DNA from: Micrococcales bacterium
GTDB lineage: Bacteria; Actinomycetota; Actinomycetes; Actinomycetales; Microbacteriaceae
DNA: 56,661 nucleotides
Direction of reading: 5' to 3'
Assembly (NCBI GenBank): GCA_024639965.1
Contig: JAHEGC010000004.1
Coordinates: forward strand, 22,366-79,026
Part shown: piece by piece, positions 34,187-46,756 of the stretch
Layout of the letters: every line of letters starts with the position of its first letter
Position numbering within the stretch: position 1 is the stretch's first letter
Translations under genes and position numbers: made by a program
Notes under the pieces: generated by a model
Database searches by the model: none
Seen by the model: the letters and a program-made list of their open reading frames with translations, nothing else
What the model was told of the DNA's origin: nothing

Positions 34187-35757
34187 CCAGTCAACACGTC
34201 GTCATCATCGGAGCGGGAATCGGCGGCCTCGGTGCCGCAGGTCTGCTCGCCAAGGAGGGCTACCGCGTAACGGTGCTCGAGTCACTCCCGACCGTCGGCG
34301 GTCGCGCCGGCACGTGGGAGAAGGACGGCTTCCGATTCGACACCGGCCCGTCGTGGTATCTCATGCCCGAGGTGTTCGACCACTATTTCCGGCTCATGGG
34401 AACCACCACCGAGGACCAACTCGACCTGAAGTTGCTCGACCCCGGCTATCGCGTGTTCTTCGAGAACGGTGCGGGTGCGGCGGATGTCGTTGACATCGAG
34501 GTCGGACGCGACAAGAACCTCGCGGTGTTTGAATCGATCGAACCGGGTTCGCGCGGTTCGATGGAGCGGTACCTCGACTCCGCCACCGAAACTTACGAGA
34601 TCGCAAAGAAGTATTTCCTCTACTCGTCGTTCCGCAACCTGCTCCCGATCCTCAAGGCGGAGGTCGTTGGCCGACTCGGCACCCTCGTTCGCTTACTCAC
34701 CGGCAACCTGTGGTCGTTCGCCTCGCGCTACGTGCGTTCCAATCGCGCGCGCCAGATTCTCGGGTACCCCGCGGTGTTCCTGGGCGCAAGCCCGTTTGAC
34801 GCTCCCGCGATGTTCCACCTGATGAGCCACCTCGACCTCGTCGACGGCGTTCAGTATCCCCAGGGTGGATTCATCAAACTTATTGACGCCATCGCCAACC
34901 TCGCGATGAACCACGGCACCGAGATCCGCACGAGCGCTCGCGTCGTCCGGATCGACACCGAGCGTCGGGGCAAGGCGAAGGCCACGGGCGTTACGTACGT
35001 TGACGCCGCGGGCACCGAACACACCATTGACGCCGATCTTGTCGTCTCGGCTGCCGATCTGCACCACACCGAAACCACATTCCTACCGCGCGAGCTCCAG
35101 AGCCTCCCCGATGAGTGGTGGAAGAACAAGCAGCCGAGCCCGGGGGCGGTGCTGCTCTATCTCGGAGTCAAGGGTGACCTCCCCGAGTTGCTGCATCACA
35201 GCCTCTTTTTCACGAACGACTGGCAGGGCAACTTCACGCAAATCTTTGCCGACAAACCGAGCGTTCCCGACCCCGCGTCGTTTTACGTGTGCACCCCGAG
35301 CCATTCCGATGCGAGTGTCGCTCCAGCCGGACACTCGAACGTCTTTGTGCTTGTACCGTGCCCCGCCGACGTGTCGCTCGGACGTGGTGGGCTCGACGGC
35401 AAGGGTGACGCCTCAATCGAAGAGGTCGCTGATCGAACGATCGATCACCTCGCGCGTTGGGCGGGAATCCCCGACCTCCGTGATCGCATTGTGGTGCGCC
35501 GAACCGTGGGCCCGGGCGACTTCCACCACGACCTCGGCGCGTGGCGCGGTAACTCACTCGGGCCGGCGCACACCCTCATGCAGAGCGCGGTGTTCCGTGC
35601 GAAGAACCACTCGGCCAAGGTCGACGACCTCTATTACGTGGGCTCGGGAACCATCCCCGGAATCGGACTGCCGATGTGTCTCATTTCCGCCGAGGTTCTC
35701 CTCAAGACGCTGCGCGGTGACACCTCCGCCGGCCCGTTGGCCGACGCCGAGCTCTGA
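34183..35757 (+). CDS. crtI: Phytoene desaturase
   Basis: A 524-residue FAD enzyme with the Rossmann motif VVIIGAGIGGLGAAGLL near residue 7, GRAGTWEKDGFRFDTGPSW, and the C-terminal signature PGIGLPMCLISAEVL. It desaturates phytoene toward lycopene. ATGA overlap with crtB. No cyclase, elongase or other downstream crt genes follow, so the final pigment cannot be named. Confidence 0.94.
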   Translation: MTSQHVVIIGAGIGGLGAAGLLAKEGYRVTVLESLPTVGGRAGTWEKDGFRFDTGPSWYLMPEVFDHYFRLMGTTTEDQLDLKLLDPGYRVFFENGAGAADVVDIEVGRDKNLAVFESIEPGSRGSMERYLDSATETYEIAKKYFLYSSFRNLLPILKAEVVGRLGTLVRLLTGNLWSFASRYVRSNRARQILGYPAVFLGASPFDAPAMFHLMSHLDLVDGVQYPQGGFIKLIDAIANLAMNHGTEIRTSARVVRIDTERRGKAKATGVTYVDAAGTEHTIDADLVVSAADLHHTETTFLPRELQSLPDEWWKNKQPSPGAVLLYLGVKGDLPELLHHSLFFTNDWQGNFTQIFADKPSVPDPASFYVCTPSHSDASVAPAGHSNVFVLVPCPADVSLGRGGLDGKGDASIEEVADRTIDHLARWAGIPDLRDRIVVRRTVGPGDFHHDLGAWRGNSLGPAHTLMQSAVFRAKNHSAKVDDLYYVGSGTIPGIGLPMCLISAEVLLKTLRGDTSAGPLADAEL

Positions 35758-35760
35758 ACG

Positions 35761-37131
35761 CTAGCGAAGCGGCTTGATCTTGATGGGCAGAAGCAGCGCG
35801 AGCCCGACAGCAAGAACGGTCACGATTCCCAGGATGCCCCAGTAATCGGCCCCGCCAAGGGTGATGAAATAGGCGAACAGCGCCGGCGTGATGAACGAAA
35901 TCGCGCGACCCGTCGTTGCGTACAGACCGAAGAGCTCGCCCTCCTCGTTGGGGCGGGCAAGGCGGCCGATCAGGGCACGACTCGACGACTGCGCGGGACC
36001 GACGAACAGCGTGAGGAGAAGCCCGAACACCCAGAACGTAGCCGGACCACCCTCGTGGTTGATGTAGAGCAGGCCACCGGAGATGACGAGGCCGACGAGC
36101 GACCACACGATGACGCTCTTCGAGGAGAAGAGGTCGTCGAGGTAACCTCCGAGGAAGACGCCGAAGCCGGCGACGAGGTTGCCCGCGATAGCGAACAGGA
36201 TAACTTCGGTGTCGCCGAGCCCGAACACCTTCCCGGCGAGGATTCCGCCGAAGGTGAAGACGCCGACGAGGCCGTCGCGGAACACGGCGCTCGCGAACAG
36301 GAAGTAGAAGGTTTCGGGGGTGTCGCGCCACAGTGAGGCAACCTTGCGGAAGACCTTCCCGTACGAGGCGAAAATGCCCTTGCCGCCGTCGGGATCGACG
36401 GCAACGTTCTCGGGGATGAGCGTCATCGCCGGGATGGAGAACACGAGCGACCAGACCGCGGCGATGAGCACGATGGCGCGAATGTTCGCGCCGTTGTCAT
36501 TCGTGACACCGAACCAGTGCACGTCACTGAGGATGAAACCGAACAGGGCGATGACGAGAACGACGATTCCGCCGACGTAGCCCATGCCCCAGCCGAATCC
36601 CGAGATGCGGCCCATGTTCTTTGGGTTCGATATCTGAAGGAGCATGGCGTTGTAGTTGACGTTCGCCATTTCATAAAAGATGTTGGCGACAGCGACGAGC
36701 ACGATTCCGGCCATGAAGAACGCGGGTGACCCCTGGATGAAGAACATCCCGAACGTGGCGGCGACCGTGATGAGCGTGTTGATCGTGAGCCAGCGTCGGC
36801 GCCGACCGCCCTGGTCGGTGCGCTGCCCCACGATGGGGGCGAGGATCGCGACGATGACACCGCCGATCGCGAGTGCCCAACCGAGCTGCGCGGTGAGGGC
36901 GGCACTCGCGGCGTTGTAGACCCTCTCCTCGAAACCACCGGTGATCGTCACGCCTTCGCGTGGCTTGTACGCGGCGACCACATCGGGGTCGATGAAGTAG
37001 TCGGAGACAATGTACCGCGAGAACACGAACGTCGTGATGAGAACCGAGAAGGCGGAGGTCCCCCAATCCCACAGGGCCCACGAGAGGGTATGGGAGAAAG
37101 GGGTCTTGGCGGGAACGGCGGCGTTCGTCAT
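35761..37131 (-). CDS. MFS transporter, Atg22/UMF1 type
   Basis: A 456-residue protein with about 12 membrane spans. YDWG-like TLSWALWDWGTSAFSVLITTFVF at the N terminus and the loop GQRTDQGGRRRRW match the UMF1/Atg22-like group (vacuole effluxer family). Such proteins are proposed to export amino acids; the substrate here is unknown. It faces crtI with a 3-nt gap, and its promoter lies in the MFS-dnaK intergenic region. Confidence 0.85.
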   Translation of the reverse strand: MTNAAVPAKTPFSHTLSWALWDWGTSAFSVLITTFVFSRYIVSDYFIDPDVVAAYKPREGVTITGGFEERVYNAASAALTAQLGWALAIGGVIVAILAPIVGQRTDQGGRRRRWLTINTLITVAATFGMFFIQGSPAFFMAGIVLVAVANIFYEMANVNYNAMLLQISNPKNMGRISGFGWGMGYVGGIVVLVIALFGFILSDVHWFGVTNDNGANIRAIVLIAAVWSLVFSIPAMTLIPENVAVDPDGGKGIFASYGKVFRKVASLWRDTPETFYFLFASAVFRDGLVGVFTFGGILAGKVFGLGDTEVILFAIAGNLVAGFGVFLGGYLDDLFSSKSVIVWSLVGLVISGGLLYINHEGGPATFWVFGLLLTLFVGPAQSSSRALIGRLARPNEEGELFGLYATTGRAISFITPALFAYFITLGGADYWGILGIVTVLAVGLALLLPIKIKPLR

Positions 37132-37189
37132 GGGTCAACGCTAGCGAAGTTCGGTGAAGAATCGCAGACCTACGACTGATTTTTAGAAA

Positions 37190-37208
37190 CTGAGCCGACT
37201 CGGCTCAG
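37190..37208. promoter_or_regulatory. Palindrome CTGAGCCGA-c-TCGGCTCAG
   Basis: A perfect 9-bp inverted repeat with a single-base centre lies 58 nt before the MFS start. The loop is too short for a hairpin terminator, so a protein operator is more likely. It sits between the MFS start and the dnaK control region; which gene it governs is unknown. Confidence 0.5.
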
Positions 37209-37222
37209 ATTTCCCCCATGAA

Positions 37223-37277
37223 CTTGACAAAGTTATCCACAGGTGTCAAACTTGACACAACGCGGCTCAAGTTGACA
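37223..37277 (+). promoter_or_regulatory. dnaK control region: HAIR-like element, DnaA box, inverted repeat
   Basis: CTTGACA-N7-GCTCAAG at 37251-37271 fits the HspR (HAIR) consensus CTTGAGT-N7-ACTCAAG with 3 changes. Upstream are GTGTCAA-ac-TTGACAC (37244-37259), overlapping it, and TTATCCACA (37233-37241), a perfect DnaA box. TTGACA occurs three times (37224, 37252, 37272); the -10 partner is not clear. The HspR target is supported by hspR being in the operon. Confidence 0.75.
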
Positions 37278-37356
37278 GGTCACACTGGCGACACCGCGAG
37301 AACTTCCTCGAAACGAGAAGAAATCGCCGGAGACGGCGAAGAAGGAGAAGAGAACA

Positions 37357-39195
<1,839 letters not shown>

Positions 39196-39197
39196 TC

Positions 39198-39770
39198 ATG
39201 TCGGACAACAACGAACAACCTAACGATGAGCAGGTTCCCCCCACCGACGACGCCACTGAGGCGCCGGAGGCGGGGGAGCCGACGCTCGCCGAGGAAGCCG
39301 CTGAGAGCGACGCCGAGGCGTTGCTGGAGCAGATGCTCGGCGAGGTCGAACGCAACCTCGTGGAGGAATACCGCGATCGCGCCGCCCGCGCCGAAGCCGA
39401 ACTCGCGAACTTCCGCAATCGTGTCGAGCGCGACCGTGCCGCCAATCGCGACGCGGTCATCGCCGAAGTGATTCGCTCGGTGCTCCCCGCTATGGACGAT
39501 CTCGCCCGAGCGGAATCGCACGGCGACCTCGCGGGCAGCCCGCTCGAGATTGTCGCACAGAAGATTCGCACCGGCTTCGCACGATTCGGCCTCGAGCCGG
39601 TCGGCGCGGTGGGCGAACCGTTCGACCCCAACCGCCATGAGGCGATCGTCAAACTCCCCACCGAGGGCGCGACCGCGGAGACCGTGGCCGACGTCGTCGA
39701 GGTGGGGTACACGCTCGGTGAGCGACTGATTCGACCCGCGAAGGTCGCCGTCGCCGCTCCCGCGGAGTAG
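39198..39770 (+). CDS. grpE: Nucleotide exchange factor GrpE
   Basis: A 190-residue GrpE. A long helical stretch (about 35-85, LVEEYRDRAARAEAELANFRNRVER) leads to the beta domain (EPFDPNRHEAIVKLPTEG). It releases ADP from DnaK. The acidic N terminus is common. It starts 2 nt after dnaK. Confidence 0.97.
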   Translation: MSDNNEQPNDEQVPPTDDATEAPEAGEPTLAEEAAESDAEALLEQMLGEVERNLVEEYRDRAARAEAELANFRNRVERDRAANRDAVIAEVIRSVLPAMDDLARAESHGDLAGSPLEIVAQKIRTGFARFGLEPVGAVGEPFDPNRHEAIVKLPTEGATAETVADVVEVGYTLGERLIRPAKVAVAAPAE

Positions 39771-39788
39771 GTCGAAGGGAGGACGCCG

Positions 39789-40757
39789 ATGGCCAGTCAG
39801 GATTGGTTCGAGAAGGACTTTTATGCCGTGCTCGGCGTCACTAAGACCGTCTCCGATGCCGAACTCAAGAAGGTTTACCGCAAGCTCGCTCGAGAGTTTC
39901 ACCCAGATTCGAATCCCGGTGACGCCAAGGCGGAGGCGCGCTTCAAGGAAATCTCCGAGGCGTACACCGTTCTCTCGGACCCGCAAACCCGCCAGGAATA
40001 CGACCAAGTTCGGGCGATGGGTGGCGGCGCTCGATTCACGAGCGGAGCACCCGGCGCGGCGGGCGGTTTCGAGGACATGTTCGGCGGAATGTTCGGCGGC
40101 GGTGGCGGCAACAGCCGCGTTCGATTCCCGACGGGTGGCGACGACATCTTCGGTGGACTGTTCGGCGGCGGTGGCGGGGGCTTCCCCGGACAGCGACCGA
40201 GTCCCAGCAAGGGCGCCGACCTTTCGGCAGCGATCACAATCGATTTCCGCACCGGAATTCAGGGCGGCGAGGTGAGCCTCGATTTGCGCGGCCAGAAGCC
40301 GCTGAAAGTGGCAATCCCCGCGGGCGTCAACGACGGCCAGAAAATTCGAGTACGCGGTAAGGGCGAGGCGAGCATGACCGGCGGACCCGTCGGTGACCTC
40401 GTACTGACCGTGACGGTTCGCGACCACCCCGTCTTCGACCGCGACGGGGACAACCTTCGCATCGATATCCCCGTGACAATCCCCGAGGCGGTTCTCGGCG
40501 CGACGATCGAGGTGCCCACGCTCGACGGCGAACGGGTCAAGGTGAAGGTGCCCGCCAACACCCCGAGCGGTCGCGTTCTGCGTGTGAAGGGTCACGGGGT
40601 TTCGGTCAAGGGCAAGAAAGGCGACCTGCTCGCGACCATCCTCATCGTCACCCCCGACTCGCTCTCGGACACCTCGAAGAAGCTCATCCAGGAGTTCGCC
40701 GCGGCGAACGACGGCGAAAGCCCCCGTGACACCCTGTACGGGAAGGCTGCCCTCTAG
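39789..40757 (+). CDS. dnaJ: DnaJ-family chaperone without zinc finger (class B)
   Basis: A 322-residue J protein. The J domain (1-75) has the HPD motif in [26 protein letters not shown] Gly/Phe-rich segment ([11 protein letters not shown]...) follows to about 135, then two C-terminal beta domains. No CxxCxGxG repeats are present, so it is a class B (CbpA/DnaJ2-like) protein, the type usually coded beside hspR in actinobacteria. A zinc-finger DnaJ would be elsewhere. Confidence 0.94.
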   Translation: MASQDWFEKDFYAVLGVTKTVSDAELKKVYRKLAREFHPDSNPGDAKAEARFKEISEAYTVLSDPQTRQEYDQVRAMGGGARFTSGAPGAAGGFEDMFGGMFGGGGGNSRVRFPTGGDDIFGGLFGGGGGGFPGQRPSPSKGADLSAAITIDFRTGIQGGEVSLDLRGQKPLKVAIPAGVNDGQKIRVRGKGEASMTGGPVGDLVLTVTVRDHPVFDRDGDNLRIDIPVTIPEAVLGATIEVPTLDGERVKVKVPANTPSGRVLRVKGHGVSVKGKKGDLLATILIVTPDSLSDTSKKLIQEFAAANDGESPRDTLYGKAAL

Positions 40758-40765
40758 GAGGCGAC

Positions 40766-41188
40766 GTGTTCAGCGAAGACGATCCCATTTTTCCCATCGC
40801 CCACGCGGCAGAACTTTCGGGCATGCACCCGCAGACACTGCGCCAATATGATCGGCTCGGTCTCGTCTCGCCCGGCCGCACCGCGGGCAAGACCCGTCGC
40901 TATTCGATGCGCGACATCGTGCAACTTCGTGAAGTTCAACGGCTCTCGGCGGAGGGACTCAACCTCGAGGGCATCCGGCGAATCCTCGAACTCGAGAACA
41001 CCGTGACTGAACTGACCAAGCGGGTTCGGGAACTCGAATCGATGCTCGCGGACGAACTCATCTCGCGTCCCGGAAGCCGCGTGTTCGCGGCGGGAACCGG
41101 CGGCGAGGTCGTGCCGCTCCGTGCGGGCACCCGAAGCCAGAAATCCAATCAACTCGTCGTCTGGCGTCAGTTCCCGTGGTGGAACTGA
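40766..41188 (+). CDS. hspR: HspR, MerR-family heat-shock repressor
   Basis: A 140-residue MerR-type protein. The N-terminal helix-turn-helix covers [28 protein letters not shown], then a coiled coil (about 60-95). It represses dnaK and clpB by binding HAIR elements, using DnaK as co-repressor in Streptomyces. It is the fourth gene of the operon that has the HAIR-like element, so it is self-regulating. Confidence 0.94.
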   Translation: MFSEDDPIFPIAHAAELSGMHPQTLRQYDRLGLVSPGRTAGKTRRYSMRDIVQLREVQRLSAEGLNLEGIRRILELENTVTELTKRVRELESMLADELISRPGSRVFAAGTGGEVVPLRAGTRSQKSNQLVVWRQFPWWN

Positions 41189-41204
41189 CCGAAAGGAGGA
41201 ACCG

Positions 41205-43355
<2,151 letters not shown>

Positions 43356-43378
43356 ACACCCCAACCGAAAGCGACACC

Positions 43379-43951
43379 ATGTCCAAGCGCGCAGTGACCG
43401 AATTCCCCATCAACGAAACACTCGCAACGAGGTGGAGTCCCCGGGCGTTCGACCCGAGCGTGATCCTCACCCCCGCCGACCTTTCGTCGGCCTTTGAGGC
43501 GGCACGCTGGGCACCCTCGGCCAACAACCTGCAGCCGTGGCAGTTCATCGTCGGGTTCCGCGGTGACGACGTCTTCACTGCGATCGCCAATGACCTCTCC
43601 GGCTTCAACCAGTCGTGGGCCCCGGACGCTGGCGCTCTTGTGGTAGCGATCACGAACACCGTCACCGCGTCGGGCCGCGCCAACGCCTATGCACGCTACG
43701 ACCTCGGTCAAGCCGTCGCGCACTTCACCATTCAGGCGACGAGCGACGGACTCATGACCCACCAGATGGGTGGATTCGACATCGACGCGCTGACCCTCGC
43801 GCTCGAGGTGCACGAGCCGTGGGAAATTGTCTCGCTTATCGCCGTCGGTTCGCTCGGAGACCCGCACCGCTTGCCCGAAGATCGTCAAGCATCGGAGACC
43901 GGTCCGCGCGAGCGCAAGCCCTTCAATGAGGTCGTCGTTCGCGGGCTCTAG
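43379..43951 (+). CDS. Nitroreductase family protein
   Basis: A 190-residue flavoprotein of the nitroreductase superfamily. TRWSPRAFDP, the FMN-binding ARWAPSANNLQPWQF and the later GSLGDPHRLPEDRQ are typical. Substrate unknown. It starts 23 nt after clpB on the same strand and could be read through from it. Its last 4 nt overlap the next gene's end. Confidence 0.88.
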   Translation: MSKRAVTEFPINETLATRWSPRAFDPSVILTPADLSSAFEAARWAPSANNLQPWQFIVGFRGDDVFTAIANDLSGFNQSWAPDAGALVVAITNTVTASGRANAYARYDLGQAVAHFTIQATSDGLMTHQMGGFDIDALTLALEVHEPWEIVSLIAVGSLGDPHRLPEDRQASETGPRERKPFNEVVVRGL

Positions 43952-44223
43952 CCCAACATCGCCTTGTCCATCAGCGCGAAGAGTGCGCTCTTCATCTCGC
44001 CGCGATTCGTCACGGGGTAGGGCCAGGTGATGGGCACCTCACGGCTGACTCCATCTTTGGTGATCGAGAACAGGCCGTGGGTCTCGGTGATGTCGACGAG
44101 CGTCACATCGGATTCGAGCTCGGCGCCGGCGAGGCGTTCGGCGATGAACCGCATGTGGTCGGCCATCGACGGGTCGTTCATGTAGTCGCAGACGCCGGTG
44201 ACGTCGTTGGGGTCAAGAGGCAT
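43948..44223 (-). CDS. Small DUF2470-type protein
   Basis: A 91-residue protein with a HMN-like segment (DYMNDPSMADHMRFIAERL) and a second half VTLVDITETHGLFSI...VSREVPITWPYPV. It resembles the DUF2470 domain usually found at the C terminus of heme- or FMN-binding HugZ-like proteins, here alone. Function unknown. It overlaps the nitroreductase tail to tail by 4 nt. Confidence 0.7.
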   Translation of the reverse strand: MPLDPNDVTGVCDYMNDPSMADHMRFIAERLAGAELESDVTLVDITETHGLFSITKDGVSREVPITWPYPVTNRGEMKSALFALMDKAMLG

Positions 44224-44246
44224 GGTTCACGATAACCCGAGACGGG

Positions 44247-45317
44247 TCATTTCGCGTCGGTGAGGGCGGCGCAGATCGCCTCGGCGAATCGAACGACATC
44301 GGCCTCGGTGGTGTCGAAGGCGGTCATCCAGCGAACTTCGTTGATAGATTCGTCCCAGTCGTAGAAGTGGAACGTCTCGCGCAGCCGGTCGATCGCGGGG
44401 CGCGGGAGGGTCGCGAACACTGCGTTCGCCTCGGTCTTCTGTGTGAAGGCGAGCTCGGGAGCCTCGCCGCGAACGATTGCGCCCTCGAGGGTGTCGCGCA
44501 GTATCGCCGCCATCGCGTTGGCGTGACGGGCGGCCGACATGCCGAGGTCGTTCTCGAGCAGCGTGAGGTACTGCTGCGAGACGAACCGGAGTTTGCTGCC
44601 GAGCTGCCCAATCGCCTTGCGCAGGTAGAGCATGCCGGGGGCGGTCTCGGGGTTGAGCACGACCACCGCTTCAGCGCCCATTCCGCCGATTTTGGTGGCG
44701 CCGAACGAGAGGATGTCCACGCCCACGTCGGTGGTCATCTCGCGGAAGGTCACACCGAGCGAGGCGGCCGCGTTCCACAGCCGCGCGCCGTCCATGTGCA
44801 CGGTCATACCCTTGTCGTGGGCGAACCGGGTGAGGGCGCGAATCTCGTCGAGCGAGTACACCGTGCCCAGCTCGGTCGTTTGGGTGATCGAGAGCACGAG
44901 CGGTTGCGCGCGGTGCTCGAAACCGAACCCCCACGCCTCGGTGGCGACGAGGTCGGGGGTCAATTTCGCGTCGGGCGTGGGAACGGGGTAGAGCTTGAGG
45001 CCCGTGATGCGCTCGGGCGCGCCCCCCTCGTCGGTGTGGATGTGCGCGTGAGTGGAACACACCACCGCACCCCAGCGCGGCATCGATGCGGTGAGGGCGA
45101 GCACGTTGGCGCCCGTGCCGTTGAACACGGGAAAGATTTCGGCCTGCTCGCCGAAGGTGTCGCGAATGACGGCGCCGAGTTGGGCGGTGTACGGGTCGTC
45201 GCCGTAGGCACTGACGTGCCCACCGTTGGCGATGGCGAGGCCGTCGAGGATTTGCTGGTGAACGCCGGCGTAGTTGTCGCTCGCGAAGGCGATGCGGTGG
45301 GGGTCGTGGATCGTCAC
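44247..45317 (-). CDS. ltaE: Low-specificity L-threonine aldolase
   Basis: A 356-residue fold type I PLP enzyme from GTG 45317. FNGTGANVLAL, HMDGARLWNAA and the PLP-lysine motif SFGATKIGGMGAEA match threonine aldolases, which split threonine or allo-threonine to glycine and acetaldehyde. GTG 45317 was chosen because the earlier residues of the track ORF are not family-like. xth is 19 nt upstream on the same strand, so the pair is probably an operon. Confidence 0.9.
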   Translation of the reverse strand: MTIHDPHRIAFASDNYAGVHQQILDGLAIANGGHVSAYGDDPYTAQLGAVIRDTFGEQAEIFPVFNGTGANVLALTASMPRWGAVVCSTHAHIHTDEGGAPERITGLKLYPVPTPDAKLTPDLVATEAWGFGFEHRAQPLVLSITQTTELGTVYSLDEIRALTRFAHDKGMTVHMDGARLWNAAASLGVTFREMTTDVGVDILSFGATKIGGMGAEAVVVLNPETAPGMLYLRKAIGQLGSKLRFVSQQYLTLLENDLGMSAARHANAMAAILRDTLEGAIVRGEAPELAFTQKTEANAVFATLPRPAIDRLRETFHFYDWDESINEVRWMTAFDTTEADVVRFAEAICAALTDAK

Positions 45318-45336
45318 GGTTCCATTCTGCCGTTCG

Positions 45337-46170
45337 TCACCAGAACATGGGGCGGTCGTCGTCCTCGTCGCCTCCGCCAAGTTCGACGACGACGGGAACG
45401 TGGTCGCTGGGTGAATCGCCCTTGCGCTGGTCGCGGTCGATGAACGCGTCGGTCACGTCGGCGGCGAACCCAGCCGAACCGAGCACGAAGTCGATGCGAA
45501 GTCCCTCGTCGCGGGGGAACGCGAGGTTCTTGTAATCCCAGTAAGTGAAGCCCGCGGGTTGCCGCGGGCGAACGACGTCGGTGAGCCCGATTCGCTCGAA
45601 TTCGGCGAACGACGCGCGTTCGACGGGTGAGATGTGGGTCGAATGGCCCGGGACCATGCGCGGGTCACCGCAATCGCCGTCGAGCGGCGCGATGTTGAAG
45701 TCGCCCGAGATTGCGAGTCGGTCGAACCGGTTCATCTCGTCGACCATCGCTGTGCGCAACGCCTCAAGCCATCGGAGTTTGTAGGTGAAGTGCGGGTCGT
45801 CGAGCGCCCGGCCGTTGGGCACGTAGAGACTCCAGAAGCGAACGCCGTCGACGGTGGCGCCGAGAGCCCGGGCTTCGAGGGGAGGTTCGCCTTCGCCGTC
45901 GTGATCCTTCGCGAAGCCCGGCATTCCCGGGAACCCGACGGTGACATCGGCGAGACCGACGCGGGAGAGTATTGCCACCCCGTTCCATTGGCTGAGCCCG
46001 TGGTGGGCTACCTCGTACCCTGCTGCCTCGAACGGCGCGAGAGGGAACTGGTCGTCGCGACATTTCGTCTCTTGAAGCGCGAGCACGTCGATGTCGCTCG
46101 ACTCGAGCCACGAGACGACCCGCTCGTAGCGGGTCCGAATCGAGTTGATGTTCCACGTCGCGATGCGCAC
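45337..46170 (-). CDS. xth: Exodeoxyribonuclease III
   Basis: A 277-residue EEP-superfamily nuclease from GTG 46170. RIATWNINSIRTR at the N terminus, LALQETKCRDDQFP (catalytic Glu), NIAPLDGD and SDHVPVVVEL at the C terminus are all present. It cleaves AP sites in base-excision repair. A TAAACT -10 is 7 nt before the GTG. The track start at 46272 overlaps the pyrE promoter and is rejected. Confidence 0.93.
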   Translation of the reverse strand: MRIATWNINSIRTRYERVVSWLESSDIDVLALQETKCRDDQFPLAPFEAAGYEVAHHGLSQWNGVAILSRVGLADVTVGFPGMPGFAKDHDGEGEPPLEARALGATVDGVRFWSLYVPNGRALDDPHFTYKLRWLEALRTAMVDEMNRFDRLAISGDFNIAPLDGDCGDPRMVPGHSTHISPVERASFAEFERIGLTDVVRPRQPAGFTYWDYKNLAFPRDEGLRIDFVLGSAGFAADVTDAFIDRDQRKGDSPSDHVPVVVELGGGDEDDDRPMFW

Positions 46171-46177
46171 GAGAGCG

Positions 46178-46198
46178 AGTTTAGGCGTTCGATAAGGT
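46178..46198. promoter_or_regulatory. Divergent -10 elements of xth and pyrE
   Basis: TAAACT on the minus strand (46178-46183) is 7 nt before the xth GTG. TAAGGT on the plus strand (46193-46198) is 6 nt before the pyrE ATG. The two are 9 nt apart. The pyrE spacer GGAGGA also has a Shine-Dalgarno. Confidence 0.55.
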
Positions 46199-46204
46199 GG
46201 AGGA

Positions 46205-46756
46205 ATGACCGACGACCGCGCCCGACTCGCGTCGCTCATCCGCGACAACGCCGTGTTCTTCGGCGATTTCACGTTGACGAGCGGAAAAAAGGCGACGTAT
46301 TACATCGACCTGCGCAAGGTGAGCCTCGATCACCGCGTAGCGCCCCTCATCGGTGACGTCATGGTCGACCTCATCGACGACATCCCCGACGTGTTCGCCG
46401 TCGGCGGGCTCACGATGGGCGCCGACCCGATCGCCTCGGCGGTTCTGCACCGCGGAGTGCTCAAAGGCAGGGATTACGACGCGTTCGTTGTGCGCAAGGA
46501 GCCCAAAGATCACGGTCGCGGCAAACAGGTAGAAGGCCCGGACCTCGAGGGCAAGCGCGTCATCGTGCTCGAAGACACCTCCACTACCGGGGGCTCGCCG
46601 CTCGCCGCAGCTGCCGCACTCGAGAAGGTCGGCGCGATTGTGGTTGCCGTCGCGGTGGTTGTTGACCGCGATACCGGCGCACGCGAGAAGATCGAGGCCG
46701 CGGGGTATCAGTACCGCGCCGCACTCGGGCTCGGCGATTTGGGGCTCGAGCCGTGA
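46205..46756 (+). CDS. pyrE: Orotate phosphoribosyltransferase
   Basis: A 183-residue enzyme adding PRPP to orotate in UMP synthesis. The PRPP motif VIVLEDTSTTGGSPL is at about 119-133, and FGDFTLTSGKKATYYIDLRKV marks the N-terminal orotate end. The next gene overlaps by 4 nt. It stands away from other pyr genes. Confidence 0.95.
   Translation: MTDDRARLASLIRDNAVFFGDFTLTSGKKATYYIDLRKVSLDHRVAPLIGDVMVDLIDDIPDVFAVGGLTMGADPIASAVLHRGVLKGRDYDAFVVRKEPKDHGRGKQVEGPDLEGKRVIVLEDTSTTGGSPLAAAAALEKVGAIVVAVAVVVDRDTGAREKIEAAGYQYRAALGLGDLGLEP

Noticed and set aside
40066-40200. Gly-rich repeats in dnaJ as tandem repeats
   Set aside because: They are the normal Gly/Phe-rich segment of a J protein.
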